From JAZBPO01 sp963691775 (GTDB taxonomy: Bacteria; Pseudomonadota; Gammaproteobacteria; Pseudomonadales; Azotimanducaceae), in contig OY829369.1 in assembly GCA_963691775.1 (NCBI GenBank), positions 4,340,001 through 4,404,000 on the forward strand: a stretch of DNA of 64,000 nt, written 5' to 3'. The notes under the pieces are model-generated. The model was not told where the DNA came from. It worked only from the letters and a program-made list of their open reading frames with translations, and searched no databases. This document shows, piece by piece, positions 7,130 to 16,440 of the stretch. Within the stretch, counting starts at the first letter, position 1, and each line of letters starts with the position of its first letter. The translations under genes and the position numbers were made by a program.

Positions 7130-7876
7130 ATGAGGATAGAGAGCGAACGTGACATCGAGGGTCTGCGCGCCGTCGGCCGAGCCGTCGCGCGCACGCTGCT
7201 TGCGATGCGCGACGCCGCGGAGGCGGGCGTCAGCACCCGCGCGCTTGACGAACTCGGCGCCCGCTGCCTCGCGGATTTCGGTGCGCGCAGTGCTCCGCAG
7301 ACCGTCTACGACTTCCCCGGTGCCACCTGCATCAGCATCAACGAGGAAGCCGCCCACGGTATTCCGGGCGACCGGGTGATCTCACCGGGTGACGTGGTGA
7401 ACATCGACGTGTCGGCGGAGATGGACGGCTACTTCGGCGACACCGGCGCGACCTTCGTCGTGCCGCCGTCGAATCCACTCAAGAATCGCCTGCGGGATGC
7501 CGCTGAAGCCGCGCTCGCGGCCGCAATGGTTGAAGCGAAAGCCGGGCAATTGCTGAACCGGATCGGACGTGCGATCGAGAAAACGGCGGACGCGGAGGGC
7601 TTCAAAACGCTTCGTGATCTGGGCAGCCATGGCGTCGGTCGTAGCCTGCATGAGACACCGCGCTTTATCCCGAACTACTTCGATCCGTCCGATCGTCGTC
7701 GCCTCGCCGATGGCATGGTCATCACGATCGAGCCGTTCGTGAGCACGCGCGCGGTTGGCTGCAGCACTGCCCGGGATGGCTGGACGCTCGTCTCCGGGCG
7801 CGGAAACCTCTCGGCCCAGTTCGAGCACACGATGGTCATCCGTAAAGGCGAGCCGCTGGTGATGACCCAGCCCTGA
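7130..7876 (+). CDS. map: Type I methionine aminopeptidase
   Basis: A 248-residue enzyme of usual length that removes the initiator Met from nascent proteins. The metal ligands are seen in NIDVSAEMDGYFGDTGATF (two Asp), GSHGVGRSLHE (His), and ITIEPF and QFEHTMVI (two Glu). The CISINEEAAHGIPG block holds the substrate-side His. ATG at 7130 is chosen because the family normally begins close to the I.S..DIEGLR segment seen here; the frame stays open upstream but has no conserved residues. The 276 bp between the previous gene and this start hold no convincing gene. It converges with the permease gene at 7898. Confidence 0.92.
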   Translation: MRIESERDIEGLRAVGRAVARTLLAMRDAAEAGVSTRALDELGARCLADFGARSAPQTVYDFPGATCISINEEAAHGIPGDRVISPGDVVNIDVSAEMDGYFGDTGATFVVPPSNPLKNRLRDAAEAALAAAMVEAKAGQLLNRIGRAIEKTADAEGFKTLRDLGSHGVGRSLHETPRFIPNYFDPSDRRRLADGMVITIEPFVSTRAVGCSTARDGWTLVSGRGNLSAQFEHTMVIRKGEPLVMTQP

Positions 7877-7897
7877 ACGTGCCGGATCTCTGCGCGC

Positions 7898-9232
7898 TCA
7901 GTTTCCGGGCGCGTCCTTGGCGCTGAGATTGAACAACCAGTTGAGGGTGACCGCAGAAACGCCAGCGAGCGTGATCGAGTTCGATAGCACGATCTTCACG
8001 TTTGCTCCGAAGCCGTCGAAGAAGATCGGGTTCGCGATCACGAGTAGAGCGAGGCCGAGGCTGACGCTGACAACCACGAGATTGCGGTTGTCCTGCAGAT
8101 CTACCCTGCGAAGGATGTCGAAACCGGTCACGGCGATGCTGCCGAACATCACGAGGGCGCAGCCGCCCAGCACCGGTGTCGGGATCACGGAGGCAATGGC
8201 GCCGAGCTTCGGCAAGAGGCCCAGCAGGATCATGAGGCCGCCTGCGGTCGCCACCACCCAGCGGCTGCGCACGCCGGAAATTCTGAGCACGCCCGTGTTC
8301 TGCGAAAACGTCGTGAAGGGGAAGCTGTTCATGATGCCGCCGAGCATCGTGCCGATTCCCTCTGCGCGGATACCCGCGGCAATCTCCGCGGGACTCACCT
8401 TCCTGTCGCACACCTCGCCGATTGCAAGGTAGTCCCCTGTCGACTCCACCATCGTCACGAGCATGACGAGGAGCATCGCTATGCACGCCGAGACCGGGAA
8501 CTCTGGTGGTCCGAAAGCGAAGGGCATGACCAGACTGAACCAGGGCGCGGTGGCTATGTTCGAGGTGTCCACGCCGACAAACATCGCTGCGGCGAGGGTG
8601 CCGACCACGAGGCCCACGAGAATCGCTGCCCGAGCCAGGAGGTCGCGGCCGAAGCGCATGGTTGCGATGACGACACCGAGCGACAGGAATGACAGCAGCA
8701 AATCAGTGGTGGCGACGTCCTGCGCGCCCATGCCAGCGCCGCCGCTCATCCACATGACGGCAACAGGGATGAGCGAGAGGCCGATCGCGGAGATCACCGT
8801 GCCGGTGACAACCGGCGGGAACAACCGCAGGACCTGACTCCATCCACCTGCAAGCAGCAGGGCCGCGAAGCCCGCGACAAGCGTGGCGCCGAACATGGCG
8901 TTCAGGCCGGAGGTTGTGCCGATGAGCACCAGTGCGGGTACGGCTGCAATGGTGGTGCCCTGTATCACGGGGAGGCGAATGCCGATGGAGGCGCCAGCGC
9001 CCAGGCACTGAAGGAGCGTGCACAGACCGCTGGTCACCAAGGAGGCGGATATGAGCAGCGTGAGCGTCTCGGCATCGAGACCCATGGCGCCGGCGAGGAT
9101 CAGCGGTGTCACCACGAGGCTCGCATAGGCCGCCAGCAGGTGCTGGAGCGCAAGGGCAAGGGTCGGGCCCGCAGGCAGGCGTTCATCGACGGGATCCACC
9201 TCCGGCGTCCGAGGTGCAGCAGCGGTCGTCAT
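7898..9232 (-). CDS. NCS2-family xanthine/urate permease
   Basis: A 444-residue membrane protein with about 14 hydrophobic segments. The QH motif of TM1 is present (LQHLLAAYASLVVTP), as are the VESTGDY segment and the signature SQNTGVLRISGVRSR of nucleobase-ascorbate transporters. Members import xanthine, urate or uracil with protons. The gene begins 3 bp after the amidohydrolase stop, so the two form an operon pairing uptake with deamination. The SQNTGV form, rather than NGGVI of uracil permeases, favours a xanthine- or urate-type substrate. Confidence 0.87.
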   Translation of the reverse strand: MTTAAAPRTPEVDPVDERLPAGPTLALALQHLLAAYASLVVTPLILAGAMGLDAETLTLLISASLVTSGLCTLLQCLGAGASIGIRLPVIQGTTIAAVPALVLIGTTSGLNAMFGATLVAGFAALLLAGGWSQVLRLFPPVVTGTVISAIGLSLIPVAVMWMSGGAGMGAQDVATTDLLLSFLSLGVVIATMRFGRDLLARAAILVGLVVGTLAAAMFVGVDTSNIATAPWFSLVMPFAFGPPEFPVSACIAMLLVMLVTMVESTGDYLAIGEVCDRKVSPAEIAAGIRAEGIGTMLGGIMNSFPFTTFSQNTGVLRISGVRSRWVVATAGGLMILLGLLPKLGAIASVIPTPVLGGCALVMFGSIAVTGFDILRRVDLQDNRNLVVVSVSLGLALLVIANPIFFDGFGANVKIVLSNSITLAGVSAVTLNWLFNLSAKDAPGN

Positions 9233-9235
9233 GAC

Positions 9236-10603
9236 TCAGTCTCCGGAGACGGGGCTGGTGGCGCCGCGGTCGTGCTCCGCCAGCCAGGCGGCACGACGGC
9301 GAAAGAGGTCGGGCACTGTTCTTTGCACGCGTGCGCGGATTTCGTCGAGATCTGCGGTCAGCAGCACTCCACTGCGCACCAGTTCACGGCCATCGCAGAA
9401 GACCTGATCGACGTCGCCTCCCTGCGCCGCGTAGACGAGGTTGTGGTGCACATTGAGATCTTCGCCGCCCAGCAGCGGGGTCATGCGCGGAGTGTCCGTT
9501 CGGACGGTGATGAAGTCGGCGCGTTTACCGGGTTCCAAAGAGCCTATTTCGTTGCCCAGTCCAATCGCGCGGGCGCCCTCTATGGTTGCCATGCGCAGGG
9601 TCTGCCAGGCATCCGCCGCTGTCGCGTCGTCCTCCCTGACCTTGCCCAGGAGAGAGGCAAACTTCATCTCCTCGAACAAATCTAGATTGTTGTTTTCTTT
9701 CTCGCCGTCGCTGCCAAGGCCCACATGGACGCCCTCGGCGACCATGCGGCTGATCGGGGCCATGCCGCTGACGAGCTTCATGTTGCTCGTTGGATTGTGC
9801 GCGACGCCGATGCACCGCTCGGCGAGGAGCGCGATCTCGGAATCGTCCAGCCAGACGCAGTGCGCGAACAGGACCTGGTCAAGATCCAGGAAGCCGAAGC
9901 GCTCCATCGCATGTACCGGTCGCAGGCCGAAGCGAGCGTTCAGTTCCCGGACCTCTGCCTGGGACTCGCCTACGTGCGTGTGCAGGCCGACGCCGTAGCG
10001 TCTTGCCATATCCACAGCGCGTGTCCAGGCGTCCTCGGTGAAATAGAAGAGGTGCTCCATCCCGACCCATGGCATGACGCGACCGTCTCCCTTGCCCTGC
10101 CAGGCGTCGATGAGGCGCTCGTTATCGTCGAGGGTGTCGAAGTAGTCGTAATCCGGGTGCTCTCCTACATAGGGCACCAGCACGGCTCTATTGCCCAGCT
10201 GCTCTGCGACGCGCCCGCTGCCGTCGAGATAGCGCCACATGTCCACGACGGTCGTTGTGCCACTCAGCAGTGCTTCCGCATAGCAGATCCACGAAGCCGT
10301 CTCGGCCTCGTCGGGCTGCAGCACACGGTGCATAGGGTCGATATACAGGCGCAGCCAGTCCCAGAGCTTCAGGCCCTCTGCGGTGCCGCGCAGGAGCCCG
10401 GAGTGCATGTGGCAGTTGACGAGGCCGGGCATCAGGACGCGGTCGGAGCAGTGCTTTCGCTTCGCCTCAGGAAAGCGGGCTCGAAGTTCGGCGGCCGTTC
10501 CAACGCTGGCGATGCGGCTACCGTCGACGACAATCCCCCCGTCTGCGATCGCGCGCGTCTCGTCGCTGAGTGGAAGCACCCAGGGTGCCGTATAGAGCTG
10601 CAA
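9236..10603 (-). CDS. Amidohydrolase, 8-oxoguanine deaminase/MTA-SAH deaminase-like
   Basis: A 455-residue metal-dependent deaminase of the ATZ/TRZ-like subgroup. Metal ligands are visible in LVNCHMHSG, LHTHVGES and the Asp of GLGSDGEKENN; FAHCVWLDD and HNPTSNMKL supply further active-site positions. The subgroup includes 8-oxoguanine, 5'-methylthioadenosine/S-adenosylhomocysteine and s-triazine deaminases, and sequence alone does not settle which. The neighbouring NCS2 permease and wider purine island favour a purine substrate. A second, only distantly similar member is encoded at 32489-33841. The gene is divergent from the histidine phosphatase gene, with 123 bp between starts. Confidence 0.75.
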   Translation of the reverse strand: MQLYTAPWVLPLSDETRAIADGGIVVDGSRIASVGTAAELRARFPEAKRKHCSDRVLMPGLVNCHMHSGLLRGTAEGLKLWDWLRLYIDPMHRVLQPDEAETASWICYAEALLSGTTTVVDMWRYLDGSGRVAEQLGNRAVLVPYVGEHPDYDYFDTLDDNERLIDAWQGKGDGRVMPWVGMEHLFYFTEDAWTRAVDMARRYGVGLHTHVGESQAEVRELNARFGLRPVHAMERFGFLDLDQVLFAHCVWLDDSEIALLAERCIGVAHNPTSNMKLVSGMAPISRMVAEGVHVGLGSDGEKENNNLDLFEEMKFASLLGKVREDDATAADAWQTLRMATIEGARAIGLGNEIGSLEPGKRADFITVRTDTPRMTPLLGGEDLNVHHNLVYAAQGGDVDQVFCDGRELVRSGVLLTADLDEIRARVQRTVPDLFRRRAAWLAEHDRGATSPVSGD

Positions 10604-10726
10604 GTCTTGCCTCCGCGAATGCCGGAACGACGAATCATAGCGGCTATCGCATCAATACCTGCTTGGCTTGCAGCGGTGGGATGCGCTCCGCACCATGGCG
10701 TCTCGCAACCCGATCGAGCCCGAATC

Positions 10727-11296
10727 GTGACTCTGCCAGTCGAAGCGACGGTCCTGCTGCTACGCCATGGTGCTTTCCAGCGCATATCCGATACACAGGG
10801 GCGCCAGCAGGAGGTGCTTTTTGACGATGCAAGCGGGCATGCGGATGCGCTCGCTGCGCGCCTTGAGGCAGCGGGACGTCCGGTCGTGCTCTACGCGGGG
10901 CGCAGCGCTCGCGCGGTGCGGACGGCCGAGCGCATTGCCGAGTGTTTTCGTCAGCCAGTCTATGCCGAGGCCGACCTCGACGAGATGCGGCTCCCACGGA
11001 ATCCGGATCTGACAGAGCGCGATACGGCGCCGCTCTGGTCGCGGTCTCGTCGACGGCCCGACGCCCCTTCGATTGCGGGGGCAGAAACGCTCCGCGCTGC
11101 CGGTATGCGTGGGGCGAGCGCCCTTGCGGGCGCGGTGCGTGCGAATCCAGGGCGGCTGGTCGTTGCGGTCAGTCACGGCGGGCTGATCGCTGCAACGCTC
11201 GCGGAGCTGGGGGCGAGAGCAATTGATCGAGAGATCGAGTTCGGTGAGTGTTTCTGGCTTGGCGGTGCGCCGCTCCGCCTGGTTGCGGTCGACTAG
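10727..11296 (+). CDS. Histidine phosphatase (phosphoglycerate-mutase-like) superfamily protein
   Basis: A 189-residue protein with the RHG catalytic motif near the N-terminus (VLLLRHG) and the second catalytic His in VSHGGLIA. The intermediate RSARAVRTAERIA block and the acid region LDEMRLP are in the expected places. The family covers broad-specificity phosphatases, including nucleotide-pathway ones. The start is GTG at 10727, immediately before the conserved core; the frame is open far upstream but only as a shadow of the opposite gene. Its TAG stop shares the palindrome CTAG with the stop of the convergent phosphoribosyltransferase. Substrate unknown. Confidence 0.8.
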   Translation: MTLPVEATVLLLRHGAFQRISDTQGRQQEVLFDDASGHADALAARLEAAGRPVVLYAGRSARAVRTAERIAECFRQPVYAEADLDEMRLPRNPDLTERDTAPLWSRSRRRPDAPSIAGAETLRAAGMRGASALAGAVRANPGRLVVAVSHGGLIAATLAELGARAIDREIEFGECFWLGGAPLRLVAVD

Positions 11297-11841
11297 CCGT
11301 CTGCAAGGAGCGGCTTCAGCCAGCCCCGATGTTCCGCGATTTCGGTTTCGCTCAGCCCGTCGAGTTCCCAGGGGAACTCAAGATGGTCTCTCGTCTCGTG
11401 CAGATAGAAGTCCGGAGGCGGGTTGGAACCGTCGGCGGGGCGATACCAGATCGTCGCGACCCGTGTGTCGGCTGGCATGTTTCGTTTGGTCCGCGTGCGC
11501 AAGCGGTCAAGAACGGCGCGAACGCTTCGGCCGGTCGAATAGGCGTCGTCAACGATGAGTAGCGCGTCGTCTGCGTTCAGGTGTTCGAGCAGGTACTGGG
11601 TGCCGTGGACGCGGATGAACGGTGAGCCGCCATTGGCGTGCTGATGTGAGGTCCGGACGGCGATGTGATCGGTGTGGACGCCCAGGGTCTGCAGGCATTC
11701 CTGGACGACGATCCCGACCGATGCACCACCGCGCCAGAGACCAACGATGAAGGTCGGACGAAAACCAGATTGGTAGATGCGAGTGCCCAAACGGAAACCG
11801 TCGAGCATCTGATCTTCTTCCGTGATGAAGCGCTTGCCCAC
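11293..11841 (-). CDS. Phosphoribosyltransferase-domain protein (paralogue 1)
   Basis: A 182-residue type I PRTase fold. LLIVDDAYSTGRS is the PRPP-binding motif (two acidic residues, then S/T-G-R), and FIVGLWRGGASVG forms the preceding loop. These resemble hypoxanthine/xanthine phosphoribosyltransferases, fitting purine salvage. The C-terminal half (DFYLHETRDHLEFPWELDGLSETEI) is shared with the divergently encoded protein at 11981-12520, so the two are clearly paralogues. Substrate specificity is not assignable from the sequence. Confidence 0.8.
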   Translation of the reverse strand: MGKRFITEEDQMLDGFRLGTRIYQSGFRPTFIVGLWRGGASVGIVVQECLQTLGVHTDHIAVRTSHQHANGGSPFIRVHGTQYLLEHLNADDALLIVDDAYSTGRSVRAVLDRLRTRTKRNMPADTRVATIWYRPADGSNPPPDFYLHETRDHLEFPWELDGLSETEIAEHRGWLKPLLADG

Positions 11842-11980
11842 CGATATGCTCCTGCGACGTGTGCGCGCGGACTATCCCATGGAGCGCCGCGCAGGCGTAC
11901 CCTTGCGGCTCTGGTGAACGCGGCTGACACAGCGGCAGGAGAGCGAAATCATCGAACGCGTATTCCTGAGTGCCCAGGGC

Positions 11981-12520
11981 TTGCTCGAAGATGCCTTCGT
12001 CCTCGGTCATCGCATCTACACCTCTGGCTTCCGGCCCACGTTCATCGTTGCGCTGTGGCGGGGCGGGGTCCCCATTGGGCTCGCGGTCCAGGAGTACCTT
12101 GCTCACCGTGGGGTGCCAAGCGACCACATTGCCATCCGTACGGCGAGCTACAGCGGCATCGACAATCAGGCGCGCGAAGTTGCGGTGTACGGGCTTGGCT
12201 ACCTCGTAAAGAACATCGAGGCGGAAGACCGCGTACTGCTCGTTGACGATGTCTTTGATACGGGTCGTACGGCACTTGCCGTCATTGACGAATTACGCGC
12301 GAAACTGCGCGCCAACATGCCCTCGGAGGTGCGGATCGCGGTGCCGTACTACAAGCCGTCGCGTCGCGAGGTCGATCTGGAGCCCGACTACTTTCTTCAT
12401 GAGACCACGGCCTGGCTGAAGTACCCGCATTCGCTTGAGGGGCTCTCGCCCGAGGAAATCCGCACGCATCGGCCGAAGATCTGGGAGATCGTCGGCCCGT
12501 ACCTCGAGGCTGATGGCTGA
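11981..12520 (+). CDS. Phosphoribosyltransferase-domain protein (paralogue 2)
   Basis: A PRTase of at least 179 residues with LLVDDVFDTGRT as the PRPP motif and FIVALWRGGVPIG upstream. It resembles its divergent neighbour along the whole length (DYFLHETTAWLKYPHSLEGLSPEEI near the end). The first usual start codon in the frame is TTG at 11981, but conserved residues matching the paralogue (ERVFLSAQGLLEDAF) begin before it. A strong AGGAG ribosome site sits 6 nt before an ATC codon at 11948, so initiation at a rare ATC, or at CTG 11924, is possible. The next upstream stop is at 11915. Likely purine salvage, by family and context. Confidence 0.75.
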   Translation: MLEDAFVLGHRIYTSGFRPTFIVALWRGGVPIGLAVQEYLAHRGVPSDHIAIRTASYSGIDNQAREVAVYGLGYLVKNIEAEDRVLLVDDVFDTGRTALAVIDELRAKLRANMPSEVRIAVPYYKPSRREVDLEPDYFLHETTAWLKYPHSLEGLSPEEIRTHRPKIWEIVGPYLEADG

Positions 12521-12806
12521 GTTCGATCGCGGGTCGGCCTGCCAGAGCAAGGGGCGCGACACATGCCCGTGTGCCGAGCCGACATGCCGTTGATGACTGC
12601 AAGGCACCCAGCGATCCGTTCACGGGCGCCTGAGGCCCAATGACCCGACGGCCGTCAGGGAGCACGGCATAAACGCGTGCTTGAGCGATGCGGCTTCGAA
12701 GGCAGCAAGGCCCGCCAGCTTCGTGCGACCGCGTGCATCCGTGTCGAGGATCCTGTGTGCGATGCGGCGTGGTACGTGCATGATCGGTGTTCACGAACGA
12801 GCGTCC

Positions 12807-13835
12807 ATGGAGATGCGCCACATGTCTGATGCCGCCTGGCTGCCACGTCTTGCCACGGCCCCCAAGGCCGAACTGCATGTTCATCTCGAGGGCACCATGG
12901 AGGCGGATCTCGCCTTCGAGATCGCTGCTCGCAATGGGGTTGATCCGGGTTACGACAGCCCTGACGCCATGCGCGAGGCCTACGTATTTCACGACCTGCC
13001 GTCCTTCCTGACGCTCTACTACCGGAACATGAGCGTGCTGCTTACCGAGCGGGATTTCCGCGACCTCACTTACGCCTACTTCGAACGGGCGCGAGAGGAG
13101 GGGATCGTGTACGCGGAGCCATTCTTCGATCCGCAAGCGCACACGAGCCGCGGTGTGCCCTTTGCAACCGTTATCCGTGGCGTCCGTCAGGGGCAGCTCG
13201 ACGCGGAAGCGAATCTCGGCATTCGCTCGCAGCTCATCATGTGCTTCCTGCGCGACCACTCCGCGGAATCTGCCGCGGCTACGCTTGATGAGGCGCTACC
13301 TTTCAAGGACTGGATTGTCGGGGTCGGGCTCGACTCCGACGAGAAGAACAATCCGCCGGAGAAGTTCGCGGCCGTGTTCGCGCGCGCGCGCTCGGAGGGC
13401 TTTCGCCTGACCATGCACTGTGATGTGCATCAGGAGAACTCGATCCAGCACATTCACACCTGCGTCGACGAGATCGGGGTCGATCGGATCGACCACGGCA
13501 TCAATGTCCTGGAGGATGAGGCCCTGTGCCGACGCCTCGGGGAGATGAAGATGGGCTTCACTGTCTGTCCCGTTTCCAACCACTACGTTGTCCAGTCCAT
13601 GACGACCGACGAGATTCAGCGGATGCTCGACTACGGGCTGCTCGTGACGCTCAACTCCGACGACCCGTCCTACTTCCAGTCCTATCTGGTGGACAACCTC
13701 GAGCGCACGCAGGCTGAGGCGGGGTTCGATCTGGAGACGATGAAGGCGCTGATCGGCAACGCCTTCAAGGTGGCTTGGATCGATGACGCGATGCGTGCTG
13801 CGTACCTGGCGCGCCTTGAAACACATTTCGCGTAG
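12807..13835 (+). CDS. Adenosine-deaminase-family protein with altered HAGE motif
   Basis: A 342-residue amidohydrolase of the adenosine/adenine deaminase family. Zn ligands H24-V-H26 (ELHVHLEGT), the HG of RIDHGIN and D285 of NSDDPSYF are present. Where family enzymes have H-A-G-E, with the Glu as proton donor, this protein reads H204-C-D-V-H (MHCDVHQENS). His204 can still bind zinc, but the usual catalytic Glu is missing, so the reaction may differ or another residue (for example Glu210) may substitute. The ATG at 12807 is used; ATG 12822 is an alternative. The 286 bp upstream to the PRTase gene holds no convincing gene or promoter. Confidence 0.8.
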   Translation: MEMRHMSDAAWLPRLATAPKAELHVHLEGTMEADLAFEIAARNGVDPGYDSPDAMREAYVFHDLPSFLTLYYRNMSVLLTERDFRDLTYAYFERAREEGIVYAEPFFDPQAHTSRGVPFATVIRGVRQGQLDAEANLGIRSQLIMCFLRDHSAESAAATLDEALPFKDWIVGVGLDSDEKNNPPEKFAAVFARARSEGFRLTMHCDVHQENSIQHIHTCVDEIGVDRIDHGINVLEDEALCRRLGEMKMGFTVCPVSNHYVVQSMTTDEIQRMLDYGLLVTLNSDDPSYFQSYLVDNLERTQAEAGFDLETMKALIGNAFKVAWIDDAMRAAYLARLETHFA

Positions 13836-13851
13836 GCCGCGTGGTGAGCGC

Positions 13852-14982
13852 TCAGAGGGCGTTTGAGGGCGCAAGGTCGCGCCCGGCAGAGCGCGCTGCA
13901 GCGGGTGCGGGGGCAGGAATTTCGTCGCGCCATCGTGTCCAGTTCGACGAAAGTTCATCGATCACTGTGCTCCCGACCTGGTAGAGCGCCTCGAGCGCGG
14001 CGGTCATCCCCGTGTATCCCTTGCGCTCGGCGAGAAGATTCTCGGCGGCCGTCACGCCGCTCGGCGGCACCGTGTAGTTGCTGCCTGCGCGCAGGACCAT
14101 GAAGCGGTTCCGGTCCGCGCGACCGATGGCGTCCAGGTATTCCACCGCCTGGAATGAGCCCGTGTCCTCCATGGCTGAGGTCACGAAGTTCGTTGCGCCG
14201 TCGGACCAGTACTCTACCCAGCGATTCGCCCACGCATTCATGAGCGTGCCGTGCCAGTAGGTCATTGCGGCGATATGCCCACCACGGGTCACGAAGGGCG
14301 GCCGCTGCGCATTGGGGTAGTCCGTGTAGCGTGCGCGCGCTTCTTCGGTCCCTTCCGGGTCCATGAGCTCCAGATCCTTCGTGAGCTCGTAGGCCCAGTC
14401 GCGCAGCCCGATGTTTGTCACGAACACCTCGCCCTGTGATTCGGGTCGCGGCTGGGCGTAGGGGCCGGCCGAGCGACGTGCGAAGTAGCCCGTTGGCCAG
14501 TCGGCGGGCTTTTCCCGAGCGTCGATTTCGTGGCCGAGATCTCCGTCCACGAGATAGGCAGACCATACGGCGGAGCCGATGGAAGCATCTTCAGGATCGA
14601 TGCCGGCGATACCGGCGACGAGCCAGTAGGCGCGCGAAAGATCGAAACGCTGATCGAGCCCCAGCGCCATGACGTTCGGCCCGGACTTCAGCGTGCCGAT
14701 TCCCGTGACCATCGCGAGGAGCTTGCGCTCCGGATCGTAGTAGAGATCGTGGTGTCCGTGGGGAAAGGGATAGCGCTCCGTGAGATTTGCGCGCTCGGCC
14801 CAGAGCTGAAATTCGCCGGGTCGATCTCCGGTGTCGGAGCCGATCTCGAACATGGTGAGCAGGACGATGCGTACTTCGATAGGTGTCGCGCAGGGTCCCC
14901 CCGGTTGGCAGTCCGCCGGCGCGTTTGCTCCCCGCACCAGCGGCGCGAGGATCAGTAGGCACAGCAACAGAGTAAAACGCAT
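13852..14982 (-). CDS. Purine nucleoside permease (NUP)-family exported protein
   Basis: A 376-residue protein with a cleavable signal peptide (residues 1 to about 19). GIGTLKSGPNVMALGLD, YWLVAGIAGIDPEDASIGSAVWS and LRAGSNYTVPPSG match the NUP family, named from a yeast purine nucleoside permease but built on a nucleoside-phosphorylase-like fold. In a bacterium with a signal peptide and no membrane helices, a periplasmic nucleoside-binding or -cleaving role is more plausible than a permease; that is inference. It lies 15 bp after the secreted adenosine deaminase gene on the same strand, so both probably act together on extracytoplasmic nucleosides. Confidence 0.82.
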   Translation of the reverse strand: MRFTLLLCLLILAPLVRGANAPADCQPGGPCATPIEVRIVLLTMFEIGSDTGDRPGEFQLWAERANLTERYPFPHGHHDLYYDPERKLLAMVTGIGTLKSGPNVMALGLDQRFDLSRAYWLVAGIAGIDPEDASIGSAVWSAYLVDGDLGHEIDAREKPADWPTGYFARRSAGPYAQPRPESQGEVFVTNIGLRDWAYELTKDLELMDPEGTEEARARYTDYPNAQRPPFVTRGGHIAAMTYWHGTLMNAWANRWVEYWSDGATNFVTSAMEDTGSFQAVEYLDAIGRADRNRFMVLRAGSNYTVPPSGVTAAENLLAERKGYTGMTAALEALYQVGSTVIDELSSNWTRWRDEIPAPAPAAARSAGRDLAPSNAL

Positions 14983-14997
14983 CTAGATGCTCCGGAC

Positions 14998-16440
14998 TCA
15001 GGGTTTGCACAGGTCGTAGCGACGACAGATGAAGCCGCGATAGAGCGGGCGCGCATCACGTCTGACGGCGGCGAGGCCGCCGTCGCGAAAGGCGGTCTCG
15101 AAGGTGCTCAGGCGCTCGTTCAATTCTTCAAGCAGGGCCGAGCGTGCTTCGTCCTCAAGGAACGAATGGCGAATGGAGTTGCGCGACAGGTACACAAGCT
15201 CCTGCCACGAAAGATCGAACTCGCGCACCGCAACAAGGAACTCGTCGGTCATCGTGGAATCCCACATGCCACGGTCGTCGGTGGAAAGTGCAACCGGAAT
15301 ACCGAAGCGAAGATACTCCGGGAATGGGTGCTCGTCGTAGTCGTCGACGTATTCGAGCAGCAGGTTCGAGATCAGATTGATTTCAACGAGATGCCGATCT
15401 CGCATGTAGAGCATCACGTCAGGCTGCGTAATCAGATTGATGCCGTGCCCGATACGCTCCGCGCCCAACAGCAGCGTGTCGCGGATGTGATCATTGGGCT
15501 CGTCGACCTCGCCCGCGTGTATCGACAGATGCACGCCAGAATACTCCCGCCGAAGGGCCCGCACGGTGCCAAGGAAGCGCGCAGGGTGGCCCTTGTCGTC
15601 ATCTTCACGCCCCACGAAGTTCACGGCGACGACGTCTTCGTGGCGTGCGGCGATGCCCCAGATCCGCTTCAGATTTTCCTCTGCCTGCGGAGTGAAGCGC
15701 AGCAGCGAGATCTGCATGCGCAAGGTCATGCCCGAAGCTTCTACGTCGGCTTCTGCGATGCGCGCGCGATAGATGTCCAGGACCGCATCCGGTGATACGC
15801 GCTCGCCGTCAGCCGTGCGCATGCCGAACACGGGCACCTGCGCCTCGAGATAAAGCAGGCCCTCTTCGCCGAATGCGATTAGGTTGCGCGCAATGATTTC
15901 CGCAACAATGTGTGGATTGTTCGTAAGTTCGTTGATGCGCTGCCAATGGCGGCTGAAGAACTCCGCTCGACCTTCGTGTGGACGGTCGAGGTGCAGCGCC
16001 GACGCGAAGGCTGCACGCTCCTGGGCATTCAGTTTGCTGAGCGCTGTGTATTCCCGCTGCTCGCATGCGGACAGGGTCTGCCAGGTCCTTTCGGAAATGG
16101 TTCGCCATAGGAGCAGGTAGGGGGAAGGTCCGAATTCGTTCGTCCCGTAGGCGCAGTTCTCAATACGCGTCTTCGTCAGATAGCGGTATCCATCCGCTTC
16201 CGCTGCGACGCCGAGTTCGAGCCACCACTCTGGAAAGACGGCGCCGGTGATGTGATTGTGCAGATCGCCGCCTTTCGGCATGGCATGCAGGAACTCGAGA
16301 AGTGTCCGATTGTCAGCATGGTCCTTGAAAGCTTCGAACCAGGGCGCTGGATGCTCGAAGGCCGCGTTGGCGTTCATCGTCAGCGCGCAAACGGCGGTGA
16401 ATACCGCGGCGCGGATCGATCGAAGGGTCTTGTGCATCAT
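14998..16440 (-). CDS. Secreted ADGF/CECR1-type adenosine deaminase
   Basis: A 480-residue protein with a signal peptide (residues 1 to about 26). The deaminase core is complete: GGDLHNHITGAV (HxH metal site), LSIHAGEVDEP (HAGE with catalytic Glu), ERIGHGINL, and VALSTDDRGM (metal Asp). The long N-terminal extension and export signal match the growth-factor-type adenosine deaminases rather than the short cytosolic ones. It should convert adenosine to inosine outside the cytoplasm. Gene order on this strand is TonB receptor, small ORF, this gene, then the NUP-family gene. The start ATG overlaps the stop of the small upstream ORF. Confidence 0.88.
   Translation of the reverse strand: MMHKTLRSIRAAVFTAVCALTMNANAAFEHPAPWFEAFKDHADNRTLLEFLHAMPKGGDLHNHITGAVFPEWWLELGVAAEADGYRYLTKTRIENCAYGTNEFGPSPYLLLWRTISERTWQTLSACEQREYTALSKLNAQERAAFASALHLDRPHEGRAEFFSRHWQRINELTNNPHIVAEIIARNLIAFGEEGLLYLEAQVPVFGMRTADGERVSPDAVLDIYRARIAEADVEASGMTLRMQISLLRFTPQAEENLKRIWGIAARHEDVVAVNFVGREDDDKGHPARFLGTVRALRREYSGVHLSIHAGEVDEPNDHIRDTLLLGAERIGHGINLITQPDVMLYMRDRHLVEINLISNLLLEYVDDYDEHPFPEYLRFGIPVALSTDDRGMWDSTMTDEFLVAVREFDLSWQELVYLSRNSIRHSFLEDEARSALLEELNERLSTFETAFRDGGLAAVRRDARPLYRGFICRRYDLCKP

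Noticed and set aside
12282..13259. 325-codon minus frame across the PRTase/deaminase gap
   Set aside because: Mostly antisense to two supported genes; the part in the gap has no convincing sequence.
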